64,000 bases of DNA, from positions 248,001-312,000 of the forward strand of contig JAFECG010000019.1 in assembly GCA_018242215.1 (NCBI GenBank), in the 5' to 3' direction. The position numbers and the translations under genes were made by a program. The notes below the pieces were generated by a model. It saw only the letters and a program-made list of their open reading frames with translations. It was not told the DNA's origin and made no database searches. Positions within the stretch are counted from its first letter, which is position 1. Each line of letters begins with the position of its first letter. Of the stretch, positions 27,652-35,932 are shown piece by piece. This DNA is from Pseudomonadota bacterium. GTDB taxonomy: Bacteria; Pseudomonadota; Alphaproteobacteria; Rhizobiales; Hyphomicrobiaceae.

Positions 27652-27828
27652 GATGTCTCCCCTGGCCGACGCCTGGTTGTTATCTCATTGTTTGGGGTCT
27701 GGTTTGCGCAAACGCCTCTCCCCCGTCAAGGCATCAGAGGCCGCAGTGTCATTGGGGCTTTCGGCTCGCGGCATTGGCGCTTATGTCGTAGGCGTCCGGC
27801 GCTGGGCCTGCCGGTCAAGGAGTTGGCG

Positions 27829-28140
27829 ATGAAGACCTTCGATCCGCAAACGACAATCGAGCTTGAAGCGGCGGTATTTCGCCGCCTCGTCGAACATTTA
27901 CGCTCACGTACCGATGTTCAGAATATCGACATGATGAATTTGGCCGGGTTCTGCCGGAACTGCCTGTCGACCTGGATGTCGGATGCGGCTGCGGCGAAGG
28001 GGCTCGAGCTTTCCAAGGACGATGCGCGCGAGATCGTCTACGGCATGCCGTTCAAGGAGTGGAAGGCGAAATATCAGACCGATGCTTCTTCGGAGAAGCA
28101 GACTGCGTTCGAACAGAACCGCCCACGGGACCATTCCTGA
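27829..28140 (+). CDS. DUF1244 family protein
   Basis: A 103-residue conserved protein. The DUF1244 core is visible: EAAVFRRLVEHLRSRTDVQN, then IDMMNLAGFCRNCLSTWM with a CxxC pair, and AREIVYGMPFKEWKAKYQ. The family is widespread in proteobacteria, and structural work suggests a small helical dimer; the function is unknown. ATG 27829 follows AAGGAGTTGGCG. It lies 178 bp upstream of gapR on the same strand. Confidence 0.85.
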   Translation: MKTFDPQTTIELEAAVFRRLVEHLRSRTDVQNIDMMNLAGFCRNCLSTWMSDAAAAKGLELSKDDAREIVYGMPFKEWKAKYQTDASSEKQTAFEQNRPRDHS

Positions 28141-28318
28141 AACGTTCTCGGCCGCCGAGGCGGCCTTGCCGTTGGATGTGGCGCGAATCGTTGAGCGACA
28201 TATACAACGTCAAGATGGCGGAGCGAATTTATCCCTTTGGATTGCGTGGAGGGTTGCCTTGCTGTGACCCGGTACCGCCGTTAGCGTCGGCGGCGACTTG
28301 AGATCAGCAGGAGTCTTC

Positions 28319-28612
28319 ATGAGCACGCTTCAAGCCTCGGCGCAAAAACAGCTGCGCCAGTTCGTCGAGCAGATAGAACGTCTCGAAGAGGAGAAGAAGC
28401 AGCTCGCGGCCGATATTCGCGACAAGTACACCGAGGCAAAAGCCGTTGGTTTCGACGTGAAGGCGCTGCGCCAGATCGTGCGGCTTCGCAAGAAGAGCAA
28501 TCAGGAGCGGCAGGAAGAAGAGAGCATTCTCGAGGTCTACATGCATGCGCTAGGCATGCTTGAGGAAGCTCCGGACAGTTCTGTTGTCGACGCCATGATC
28601 GCCGCGGAATAG
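28319..28612 (+). CDS. gapR: Nucleoid-associated protein GapR (DUF2312)
   Basis: A 97-residue coiled-coil DNA-binding protein: QLRQFVEQIERLEEEKKQLA, DKYTEAKAVGFDVKALRQIV and RLRKKSNQERQEEESILEVY match the DUF2312 family closely. In Caulobacter GapR forms tetrameric clamps on AT-rich, overtwisted DNA ahead of replication and transcription complexes and is essential. ATG 28319 follows AGCAGGAG. It is followed by the oxyR gene after 268 bp. Confidence 0.94.
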   Translation: MSTLQASAQKQLRQFVEQIERLEEEKKQLAADIRDKYTEAKAVGFDVKALRQIVRLRKKSNQERQEEESILEVYMHALGMLEEAPDSSVVDAMIAAE

Positions 28613-28837
28613 GTAATCCCGGACATATCCGGCCGTTCGCGTTCCGCGCTCGGTTGTTTTGGGCCAACGCCCGCCGCCATGCGACATCGCTTATATGCAA
28701 ACGGCACCGCCCATCCCTATTCGGCGCTAGGGGCGGGCAGTGCCGGCGATGACAGCCTTGCGGCTGCCGTCTCTTCGCGCGCGGAAATGTGATCACTCCA
28801 GCGCGCCAATGCGTTCACGTTAGCTGCAGGGCGTGAT

Positions 28838-28864
28838 AAGGACAAATCGCGATTTCTTGTCCTT
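28838..28864. repeat. Near-perfect palindrome upstream of oxyR
   Basis: AAGGACAA (28838-28845) and TTGTCCTT (28857-28864) flank a centre that is itself palindromic (ATCG-CGAT), giving 12 paired positions per arm with a 3-base offset. It ends 16 bases before ATG 28881. It could be an operator for OxyR autoregulation or an RNA hairpin at the start of the mRNA. Confidence 0.5.
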
Positions 28865-28880
28865 GGCATTAGTCCTCCTG

Positions 28881-29810
28881 ATGACCCACGTAACGCTCAA
28901 ACAGCTTCGCTATTTCGATGCGCTCGCGCGGGAGCAGCATTTCGGCCGCGCGGCGGACGCCTGCGCCGTCACGCAGCCGGCGTTGTCCATGCAGATTCAG
29001 GATCTCGAGGCGTCCCTGGGAATCGCGCTCGTCGAACGCACGCGAAACGGCATCAAGTTGACGCCGAAGGGCGAAGAAATCGCAGTCCGCGCGCAGCGGC
29101 TGCTCAACGATGTGCGCAACCTCGTCGATTACGCCCAGCACGCGGGTGGTGTCCTTTCGGGCACGCTTCGGCTTGGCGTCATTCCCTCGGTCGCGCCATA
29201 TCTTCTGCCGCCGCTCCTGCCGCTTCTCAAGGACAAACATCCGGATCTCGAACTGCATGTCCGAGAGACACAAACGCATACGTTGACCGACGAGCTTATC
29301 GCCGGGAAGCTCGACGTGCTGCTTCTCGCGTTGCCGATCAAGAATGCGGATATCGAGACATTGCCGATCTTCGAAGACCGCTTTCTGCTTGCCTTGCCGA
29401 AGACGAGAAAGCTTTCGGGCCGCGTTCGCGCAACGAAAGAAATGGTCGAGCACGATAGGCTGCTGCTGCTTGAAGAAGGCCACTGTCTCCGCGATCAGGC
29501 GCTGACGTATTGCAGCCTGCAGCAGGTTGATGACGTCAACACCTTTGGCGCGTCGAGCCTGTCGACGATCGTCGAGATGGTGTCTGCGGGGTTCGGAATT
29601 ACTTTGCTTCCGGAGATCTGCCTCGGAGTCGAAGGCCGCAGCCGCGACATCAAGGTCATCCGCTTTGTCGAACCGGAGCCCGCACGATCGATCGGCTTGG
29701 CATGGCGCCGGTCGAGCCCGAGACGCGCCGATTTCCTGGCTTTGGCCGACCTCGTCGACGAAGCCGGCCAGGTTTCGCTGAAGCGCGGGGCGGCGACGGT
29801 CCAGGCGTAG
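28881..29810 (+). CDS. oxyR: Hydrogen-peroxide sensor OxyR (LysR family)
   Basis: A 309-residue LysR-type regulator. The N-terminal winged HTH is LKQLRYFDALAREQHFGRAA and QPALSMQIQDLEASLG. The C-terminal sensor domain has the redox pair Cys202 and Cys211 in LLLLEEGHCLRDQALTYC, equivalent to Cys199/Cys208 of E. coli OxyR, so it should sense H2O2 by disulphide formation. Length is standard. ATG 28881 gives the family start, but no Shine-Dalgarno is visible; the preceding bases are CCTCCTG, the opposite sense. A long palindrome upstream may be the autoregulatory site. No catalase or ahpC is adjacent. Confidence 0.92.
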   Translation: MTHVTLKQLRYFDALAREQHFGRAADACAVTQPALSMQIQDLEASLGIALVERTRNGIKLTPKGEEIAVRAQRLLNDVRNLVDYAQHAGGVLSGTLRLGVIPSVAPYLLPPLLPLLKDKHPDLELHVRETQTHTLTDELIAGKLDVLLLALPIKNADIETLPIFEDRFLLALPKTRKLSGRVRATKEMVEHDRLLLLEEGHCLRDQALTYCSLQQVDDVNTFGASSLSTIVEMVSAGFGITLLPEICLGVEGRSRDIKVIRFVEPEPARSIGLAWRRSSPRRADFLALADLVDEAGQVSLKRGAATVQA

Positions 29811-29819
29811 ATGTGAATG

Positions 29820-31364
29820 TCAGCGTGCGCTGGTCTGCACCGGACGGCTCGTTATGCCCGTTGCGAGGCGATTCCCGTCCAGTTCCTTCAGCGCTTCTTC
29901 GTGAACGGCTTTGCCCTTGAACTGGTCGCACCACATCGCTTCGGCTAATTGCCGGCCGGGCCGGAAGCGCATCGGCTCGATGGCCCCGACGTCGTCCAGG
30001 ACGTCAAGCGTGGCGGCCACATCAGGGGCCTGCATCGGAGCGAGCGGCTGATCGCGCGCCATCGGCTTGTCGGTCAGGAACGGAGCAAGCGGGAATGGGC
30101 GGTAATCTATCTCGTCAGGGTGGTCATCGTCATAGGCAGGCGCCTGGGCCCATTCGCTGAAACTCGCCGGACGCATATCCCCAGTGGTCCCGGCGGCCGG
30201 ATCGAGGCTTGCAACCTGGGCGATCGGCTGGGGAACCGATTTGCGGTTCTCGGCCAGGGCAGCCGCCGCGAGTGCCTTCTGCGGTCGGACGGCGGGTTGA
30301 GGTCCCTGAACAAGCTCGGGGATCGGCATCGTCGCGGCGGAGGCAACCAAGGCATCAAGCTTTCCGCGGTCGGCGTTCGAGGGCAGCGTGAAGTGCGATG
30401 AGCGGTCGACGGGTTTCGGCGCGGCGATCAGCTGCGGCTGGCCTTCGTCCGATTCAAGCGACGCGAGAGTGGTCGCGGGTGCGAAGGGTCGCACGGGCGG
30501 TACGAGGGACGGGTCGGGCTCGGTCGTTATATGGACGTTCCGGCGGAGCGAGCCGTCCGTCTGTCTTCCAGGCATGCCCAACGACGCCACGACGTTGAGG
30601 CTCTTTTTCGGAGGACTGACGCCGAGAGACGCGACCATCGTCCTCGACGTACCGGGCGTCTGGCGATCTTGGAAGAACTCCGCGACCTGCATCGCGAGTT
30701 CGTGGAATTTGCTGCGCGCGACCTTCACGTCGGTAGGCGTGATGGGGCGGCCATCGGCAGGAACGAATTTCGAATGGCCGTTCGGGAAAAGCAGCGCGAG
30801 TTCCTGTCGCGGCATGCGCGGCCACATCCGAACGTTGGCGGTGTCGATATGGATGAAGGGAATACCGGATGTCGGATAATAGCCGACGCCGCCGCGTTCC
30901 CGGATCAGTGCGGAATACCGCATCTTTTTCAGAGGAATATCGGGGAAGGTGATGTCGATCGCCTTGCCGGTAATGTGCTGGCTGAATCTTGCCTGGCCGC
31001 CGACGGTTCGGCGCAGCATCTCGTTGGTCGAAGCCGAACGGTAGCCGCAGATGATGTTGATCGGCTCCTTTGAACCGAGTTCCTCATGCATTTCCCAGGC
31101 AAGGTCGATGGTGGCCGGCGCGATCTCTTTGATCTGGTTCTTGCGCCAGTCGCGCATGATGTAATTGATCTTCGCCATCGCCTCGGGAATGTAGTGGCCA
31201 TTCCGTTTGTAGACGATCGTCAGGCGTTCATGCGTATGGATGTGATAGAGAGAAATGACGCGCTCATCCGGCTGGCCAGCCGCCGTCATTTTGTCGGCGT
31301 TGAGACACACGGACAAAACCAGCGCGAGAACGCCGAATGCCAGCCCTGAGCGGCGAGCGGTCAC
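29820..31364 (-). CDS. Secreted DUF882 (M15-like) peptidase-domain protein with long C-terminal extension
   Basis: A 514-residue protein. A signal peptide is followed by a DUF882/peptidase M15-like domain up to about residue 190: ISLYHIHTHERLTIVYKRNG, NIICGYRSASTNEMLRR, the His of RFSQHITGKAIDITFPDI and the second His in PFIHIDTANVRMWPRM. These fit the HxxxxxxD...H zinc pattern, so a peptidoglycan carboxypeptidase/endopeptidase role is plausible. The remaining 320 residues are proline/alanine-rich and without domains. The GTG start 31364 follows GGGGGA. It converges on oxyR (9 bp). Regulation may involve the inverted repeat at 31421-31454. Confidence 0.82.
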   Translation of the reverse strand: MTARRSGLAFGVLALVLSVCLNADKMTAAGQPDERVISLYHIHTHERLTIVYKRNGHYIPEAMAKINYIMRDWRKNQIKEIAPATIDLAWEMHEELGSKEPINIICGYRSASTNEMLRRTVGGQARFSQHITGKAIDITFPDIPLKKMRYSALIRERGGVGYYPTSGIPFIHIDTANVRMWPRMPRQELALLFPNGHSKFVPADGRPITPTDVKVARSKFHELAMQVAEFFQDRQTPGTSRTMVASLGVSPPKKSLNVVASLGMPGRQTDGSLRRNVHITTEPDPSLVPPVRPFAPATTLASLESDEGQPQLIAAPKPVDRSSHFTLPSNADRGKLDALVASAATMPIPELVQGPQPAVRPQKALAAAALAENRKSVPQPIAQVASLDPAAGTTGDMRPASFSEWAQAPAYDDDHPDEIDYRPFPLAPFLTDKPMARDQPLAPMQAPDVAATLDVLDDVGAIEPMRFRPGRQLAEAMWCDQFKGKAVHEEALKELDGNRLATGITSRPVQTSAR

Positions 31365-31420
31365 GAATTCCCCCGTCCCTACAAAAAAACTCCGGGCCCG
31401 ACTGGGGCCAAAAGTGCCCG

Positions 31421-31454
31421 GCCTCTAACGGTTAATCCCCAACCGTTAAGAGGC
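31421..31454. repeat. 13-bp inverted repeat upstream of the DUF882 gene
   Basis: GCCTCTAACGGTT (31421-31433) pairs with AACCGTT-A-AGAGGC (31441-31454) with one unpaired A and a 7-base loop. It lies 57 bases upstream of the GTG start on the minus strand, with no T-tract, so an operator or leader hairpin is more likely than a terminator. Confidence 0.55.
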
Positions 31455-31525
31455 AGTAACTATCCCGTAAGAATATCTAAGGCTTCGGAAAGGGCGATAA
31501 AAAGGCCGGTAGGCTCGCGGACATG

Positions 31526-31553
31526 AAAAAGCCGGCCGAAGGTCCGGCCGGCT
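31526..31553 (-). terminator. Terminator of the L,D-transpeptidase gene
   Basis: On the minus strand AGCCGGCCG and CGGCCGGCT form a strong stem followed by TTTTTC, 31 bases after the stop codon at 31584. Confidence 0.85.
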
Positions 31554-31583
31554 CAACGATGGTCCAAGATATGTCCGCGGAGA

Positions 31584-33647
31584 TCAGAAGCCCCCAAAGA
31601 CCTGCTTGAAGAAATTTCCGAGGCCGCCGTTATGTTTTCTGCGGCGGCCATGATCGTCGTAGCCGTCGTCATCGCCCCAAAGCGACGAGAAATTGTCGTT
31701 GCTCCAGCCGCCGTCAGGAATGTCGTCCGGCGACACCTTTTTCTCGTCGGCTTTCACGATCTGGTTCCAACGTCCGGCCAAGGCAAGTGTGATGCGCTTC
31801 TCGTGGCCGTAGACGTCATCATAGGTCTGGACCTCGTTATCGTCGCCGACCCAGGCGGTGAAGTAGGTGACGTGGACCGGAATCGGGTGATCGAGACTGA
31901 TCTCGTTTTCTTCCGGCCCGTTCTTGACGAGATCGTCGACCTTCTCCTTGTCCCACCCCTTGTCCTTGTTGAGGATCAGCTCGGCGAGCGTGACGGGATT
32001 GCGCACGCGCATGCAGCCATGGCTGAACGCACGGACCCGCTCGTTGAACAGGCCCTTGGTCGGTGTGTCGTGCAAATAGACGGCGTGCTTGTTCGGGAAC
32101 AAGAACTTCACGACACCGAGGGCGTTGCCGCCGCCCGGGGGCTGATAGACGTTGAAATTGCGGATATCGGTTCGCGACCAGTCGACATTGTACGGATCGA
32201 CCCGGCGGCCGTTGTACTCCATCACGAGACCTTGGCGCCGCAGCGGATCACCTCCGCCTCTGAGACCAGGCAGAAGCTCCTTGATCTTGATGGAATCAGG
32301 AACGTTCCAGCGCGGCTTGATGACGACCGTCTTCATCGTTTCGGAAAAGATCGGAGACTGCGCGTCGGGGCGCCCCGAGACGATGCGTTCTTCGTGAATG
32401 ACCTCGCCGTTCGACACGACACGGAATTTGAATTCCGGGATGTTGACCATGACGTAGAACTTGCCGAGGTCCTGCGGCATCCAACGCCACTCTTCCATGT
32501 TAGCGACGAGCTTGGCTTCGCTGACGTCGTTGGTGGCGTTGAGCGAACGGCGGAGCGTGGATGTGATCCACACGCTCGCAGGACGGATGCCGTTGCTTTC
32601 CTTGTAGGCTTTCACCGCTTCGGCGAGCGCATCGTCGTAATACGTTTCGTCGGCCGGCGTGCCGTCTGCTTTGACGGGCGGCGTCGCGACCTTCAAACGC
32701 TTTCTGAGGATGGCAATCTCCGGGGCGCTTTGGCCGGGCTTCATGTTCCGCCCATCGGGAATTTTGAGTTCCTCCGCTTTTTTCGCCGAGGCACGGAGGG
32801 CAAGCAGCTTTTCGCGAAGCCGCTTGAACTGATCCTCCTGCGGATTGAGTGCGGTCAGGTACGCGCCCTTATCAGGCGCGGCTGCAAGTTGACCAATGAC
32901 GAGACCAGGATCGAGCAAAACCGGCGTGCGGTCGATATACGTTCCGAGCTGCGACGAAGGATCATTGATCCGCCCACCACGCGCGTCCCGAGCATATTCC
33001 AGCGCGTCAAGAGACAGCTGCGTTTCAACGGCGGTCAAGTCGTCCTGGCTGTAATCGCCAGAGTCGGAGGGCTTCAGCTCGGGAATTTTATAGTCGGCTG
33101 AGCGAAGTCCCCAGCTGTCGGCACCGTTGAGAGCTGCGATGAGGTTTTTTGCTTCGGGCAGCAAGCCGTGTTTGTCGACCCAAAGCGCAGAACCGGTACG
33201 CTCGGTATAAAATTGAACCAGCGCCTGTCGGTCGTCCGCGTTGGTACCTGCAAGCACCTTCTTGGCGTTGTTCTGGATGAAGCTTGCGACCGGCAGATAG
33301 ACGAGATGATCGTCGGCGATGACCTTCGCGGCGGGAGCTGCTGTTGCTGCATTGGCGGGCGGCGTCGAGGGAGCCGGTGTCGCGGGAGTCGTTTCAGATG
33401 CCGGTTGCGACGCAGCTGGTGCATCGGCGGGGGGAGGTGGCTCAGCGGTGTTCGGCTGCTGATGCTGTGTGGCATCCGCCGCCGGTTGACGCTGCATCGC
33501 CGTTTCCGAGGTGTCGGCCGGGACCGCGGGATCCGCTGCAGGCGTTGCTTCGCCAGACTGATCATTGACCGGGTCGAGCGCAAAAGCTGCTGGAACCCCA
33601 CTAGCCGTCAGCAAAAGGCTGACAGCCAGAACTTTCGCAACGCGCAT
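31584..33647 (-). CDS. L,D-transpeptidase (YcbB/LdtD-like, YkuD domain)
   Basis: A 687-residue envelope enzyme. A signal peptide (MRVAKVLAVSLLLTASGVPA, ending AFA) and an alanine/proline linker (to about residue 110) precede an N-terminal scaffold domain, a peptidoglycan-binding region (EAVKAYKESNGIRPASVWIT) and the YkuD catalytic domain. The catalytic motif is FSHGCMRVRNP with Cys545 and the preceding His. This is the large YcbB type that makes 3-3 crosslinks in peptidoglycan or attaches it to outer-membrane proteins. ATG 33647 lies 8 bases after AGAGGTGG; the GTG at 33659 overlaps this site. The C-terminus ends in a short Gly/His/Asp-rich tail. Confidence 0.92.
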   Translation of the reverse strand: MRVAKVLAVSLLLTASGVPAAFALDPVNDQSGEATPAADPAVPADTSETAMQRQPAADATQHQQPNTAEPPPPADAPAASQPASETTPATPAPSTPPANAATAAPAAKVIADDHLVYLPVASFIQNNAKKVLAGTNADDRQALVQFYTERTGSALWVDKHGLLPEAKNLIAALNGADSWGLRSADYKIPELKPSDSGDYSQDDLTAVETQLSLDALEYARDARGGRINDPSSQLGTYIDRTPVLLDPGLVIGQLAAAPDKGAYLTALNPQEDQFKRLREKLLALRASAKKAEELKIPDGRNMKPGQSAPEIAILRKRLKVATPPVKADGTPADETYYDDALAEAVKAYKESNGIRPASVWITSTLRRSLNATNDVSEAKLVANMEEWRWMPQDLGKFYVMVNIPEFKFRVVSNGEVIHEERIVSGRPDAQSPIFSETMKTVVIKPRWNVPDSIKIKELLPGLRGGGDPLRRQGLVMEYNGRRVDPYNVDWSRTDIRNFNVYQPPGGGNALGVVKFLFPNKHAVYLHDTPTKGLFNERVRAFSHGCMRVRNPVTLAELILNKDKGWDKEKVDDLVKNGPEENEISLDHPIPVHVTYFTAWVGDDNEVQTYDDVYGHEKRITLALAGRWNQIVKADEKKVSPDDIPDGGWSNDNFSSLWGDDDGYDDHGRRRKHNGGLGNFFKQVFGGF

Positions 33648-34123
33648 ACGGAAAACCACCTCTTAAAATCCCCGGCGATAGATATGCGCCAGCATTTCGT
33701 CTGACCAGCCACATCACGGGATATGGCTGTATTGCACGCCGCTGTGGCGAAACTGTTGCTGTCGTGCGCCTAAAGAATGCGCAGTCACCCAAAAACAGCA
33801 CGCACATCGCACGCCGACTGGAGCGCTTCCATCCAACACCATAGAAACCGGAAAGTTTCAATTTGATTGCAGTGCGGCGGATTTTGCGACGGTCTATCAA
33901 AAATGCAAAAGCCCCGGATGCAGCCGGGGCTTTTGCGTTCGAGGGCGAAGGGGCTCGCTCTCGGCATCCAATCGGGCCGTCTGAGAGACCCGACGGAATG
34001 CAATTTCATCAGCTCGTGTGCTTTCAGGTCGCACGAGATTTTAGAGAGGGAGTTGCGTGCACGCGTTCAGGCGCTCGCCTTCCGCGTGCAGCTGAGACGT
34101 TTTCGTGAATTTGAAGCGCGGGT
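33648..34123. other. Intergenic region between L,D-transpeptidase and NtrC-like regulator
   Basis: About 475 bases without a recognisable gene. Both flanking genes read on the minus strand. The region holds the 13-bp terminator palindrome at 33905-33936 and presumably the transpeptidase promoter between 33660 and 33900. Short open frames on the plus strand at 33863-34127 span the terminator and look like chance. Confidence 0.5.
33905..33936 (-). terminator. Perfect 13-bp terminator palindrome (bidirectional)
   Basis: GCAAAAGCCCCGG (33905-33917) and CCGGGGCTTTTGC (33924-33936) pair perfectly around a 6-base loop, with ATTTTTG on the minus side and TTTTGC on the plus side. It probably ends the regulator transcript coming from 34124, about 190 bases downstream of its stop. 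Confidence 0.75.
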
Positions 34124-35632
34124 TTAGTTGGTGCGCGGCTCGAGGCCGTATTCCTGCATTTTCCGATAGAGCGTCGAACGGCCGATATTGAGGCGCTTGG
34201 CGACTTCCGTCATGTGGCCGCGGTAACGGCCGAGCGCCAAGCGGATCATGTCGGCTTCGATCGCCTCGAGCGAACGGATTTCTCCGTCTTCCGCGACGGC
34301 CTGGATGCCGAGCGTACTCCCCAACGTCGAAGACTTCATCTCGACCGTGTGGGGCACCGTGTTCTCGGCGCCGAGAAGTGCAGGTCCGGTATAGGCTTGC
34401 GGCTTCTGGACGATCGCGGGAGCTGCCGGAATTTCCGTCTCGAAACCCTCGACATGCGCGGCGATCTGCGGGAACTCCGACACTGTCAGTTCGGGGCCGT
34501 CTGCGAGAACGACTGCGCGGAAAACCGCATTTTCGAGCTGGCGCACGTTGCCGGGCCACGAATAAGCCTGCAAGAGCCGCATGGCACGATCGGAGATCGT
34601 TGCAACGCGCTTGCCTTCCTCGGCGGCGAAACGGGCAAGGAAATGGCGCGCAAGCTCGGGAATATCCTCGACGCGTTCGCGCAGCGGCGGCACGAAGATC
34701 GGAAAGACGTTGAGGCGATAGTAGAGGTCTTCGCGGAACTTGCCGTCCTTGACCTGCTGGATCATATCGCGGTTCGTTGCGGAGATGAGGCGGAAGTTGA
34801 CCTTCACCGGGCGCTTGGCGCCGACGGGATCGATCTCACCTTCCTGAAGAGCCCGCAGTAGCTTGACCTGGGCTTCGAGCGGCAGCTCGCCAACTTCGTC
34901 GAGGAAAAGGGTGCCGCCGTCGGCTTCCTGGAATTTGCCAATACGCTTGTCGACAGCACCCGTGAACGATCCCTTCTCATGACCGAACAGAATGCTTTCG
35001 ATCAGGTTCTCGGGAATGGCGCCGCAATTGACCGTGATAAAGGGACGGCCGACCCGGTCGCTCTCGCCTTGGACGGCGCGCGCGATGAGTTCCTTACCGA
35101 CGCCGCTTTCGCCCTCGATAAGAACCGGAATGTTCGAGGCAGCGGCGCGCTTGCCGAGCGTGATGACGCGGGTCATCGCTTCACCGCGCAGCACGAGATC
35201 ATTGAACGTCAAAGTGCCATCGGCGGCCTTTTTCATCCGCGTGATTTCGCCGGACAACGCTTCGATTTTCAGTGCGCTTTTGATCGAGACCTCAAGCCGT
35301 TCCGGAGACGCGGGCTTGACGACGAAATCGACGGCGCCGTGCCGCATGGCGTTGATGGCGGTTTCGATGGAGCCGTTCGCGGTCTGGACGATGATCGGCG
35401 GCATGCCGGCGACGCGTCCGACGCGTTCAAGGACCGCCATACCATCCATTCCCGGCATGATCAGGTCGAGGAGGACCAATCCGATTTGCGGGCGTTCCTG
35501 GCCTTCGAGGAGCTGAAGCGCTTGCTCACCCGATCCGCAGGACCGGGTTTCGAAGCCGAACCGTTTGATCGTTTCTTCGAGAATACGGCGCTGGGCGGGA
35601 TCGTCATCGACGATCAGAATACGCTTTGACAT
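34124..35632 (-). CDS. Sigma-54-dependent NtrC-family response regulator (GSFTGA variant)
   Basis: A 502-residue regulator: receiver domain (acidic pocket VDDD, phospho-acceptor Asp56 in [11 protein letters not shown], Lys in [10 protein letters not shown]), AAA+ domain (Walker A GESGVGKE at 174-181, Walker [13 protein letters not shown]), and a C-terminal Fis-type helix-turn-helix ([20 protein letters not shown]). The sigma-54-contacting loop reads GSFTGA at 221-226 instead of the usual GAFTGA. No histidine kinase is adjacent, so the partner and targets are unknown. ATG 35632 gives the canonical [11 protein letters not shown] start; a GTG two codons upstream is in frame. Confidence 0.92.
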   Translation of the reverse strand: MSKRILIVDDDPAQRRILEETIKRFGFETRSCGSGEQALQLLEGQERPQIGLVLLDLIMPGMDGMAVLERVGRVAGMPPIIVQTANGSIETAINAMRHGAVDFVVKPASPERLEVSIKSALKIEALSGEITRMKKAADGTLTFNDLVLRGEAMTRVITLGKRAAASNIPVLIEGESGVGKELIARAVQGESDRVGRPFITVNCGAIPENLIESILFGHEKGSFTGAVDKRIGKFQEADGGTLFLDEVGELPLEAQVKLLRALQEGEIDPVGAKRPVKVNFRLISATNRDMIQQVKDGKFREDLYYRLNVFPIFVPPLRERVEDIPELARHFLARFAAEEGKRVATISDRAMRLLQAYSWPGNVRQLENAVFRAVVLADGPELTVSEFPQIAAHVEGFETEIPAAPAIVQKPQAYTGPALLGAENTVPHTVEMKSSTLGSTLGIQAVAEDGEIRSLEAIEADMIRLALGRYRGHMTEVAKRLNIGRSTLYRKMQEYGLEPRTN

Positions 35633-35932
35633 TGGCACGCAACTTTACTCTTCACTCAACACGGGGGCCGACTTTGAAGGTGCGGAAGCCGATTTGCCCC
35701 AGCTTCGCACACGCAGTGACCCGGAACTTACGCAACGAGGACGAGATTGCCCGAGAACGGTAAACGCAAGGTTTCGTATTGGCGCAATTTTCGGCGTTTG
35801 CCGGTAACCGGCTGAACGGACGCGGAAGTTTCTTTGCTGGCAGGGCGACATTACATCCTATCGGTTCGACAAATTTTATCTTTTCGCGGCCTGTGCTAAG
35901 CCCACGGCCGGATTTCAGCTTTCGAGGTAGTC
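35633..35932. other. Divergent promoter region between NtrC-like regulator and pepF
   Basis: 300 bases without a gene. A perfect 13-bp palindrome GCCGGTAACCGGC sits at 35800-35812. A possible pepF promoter is TTGCTG (35834-35839), 17 bases, CCTATC (35857-35862). No coding frame is convincing. Confidence 0.45.

Noticed and set aside
31431-31450. CtrA-binding site (TTAA-N7-TTAA) upstream of the DUF882 gene
   Set aside because: The two TTAA elements are 10 bases apart, not 7, and are better explained by the inverted repeat.
31632-33101. 489-codon plus-strand frame
   Set aside because: Antisense to the L,D-transpeptidase; low-complexity charged sequence.
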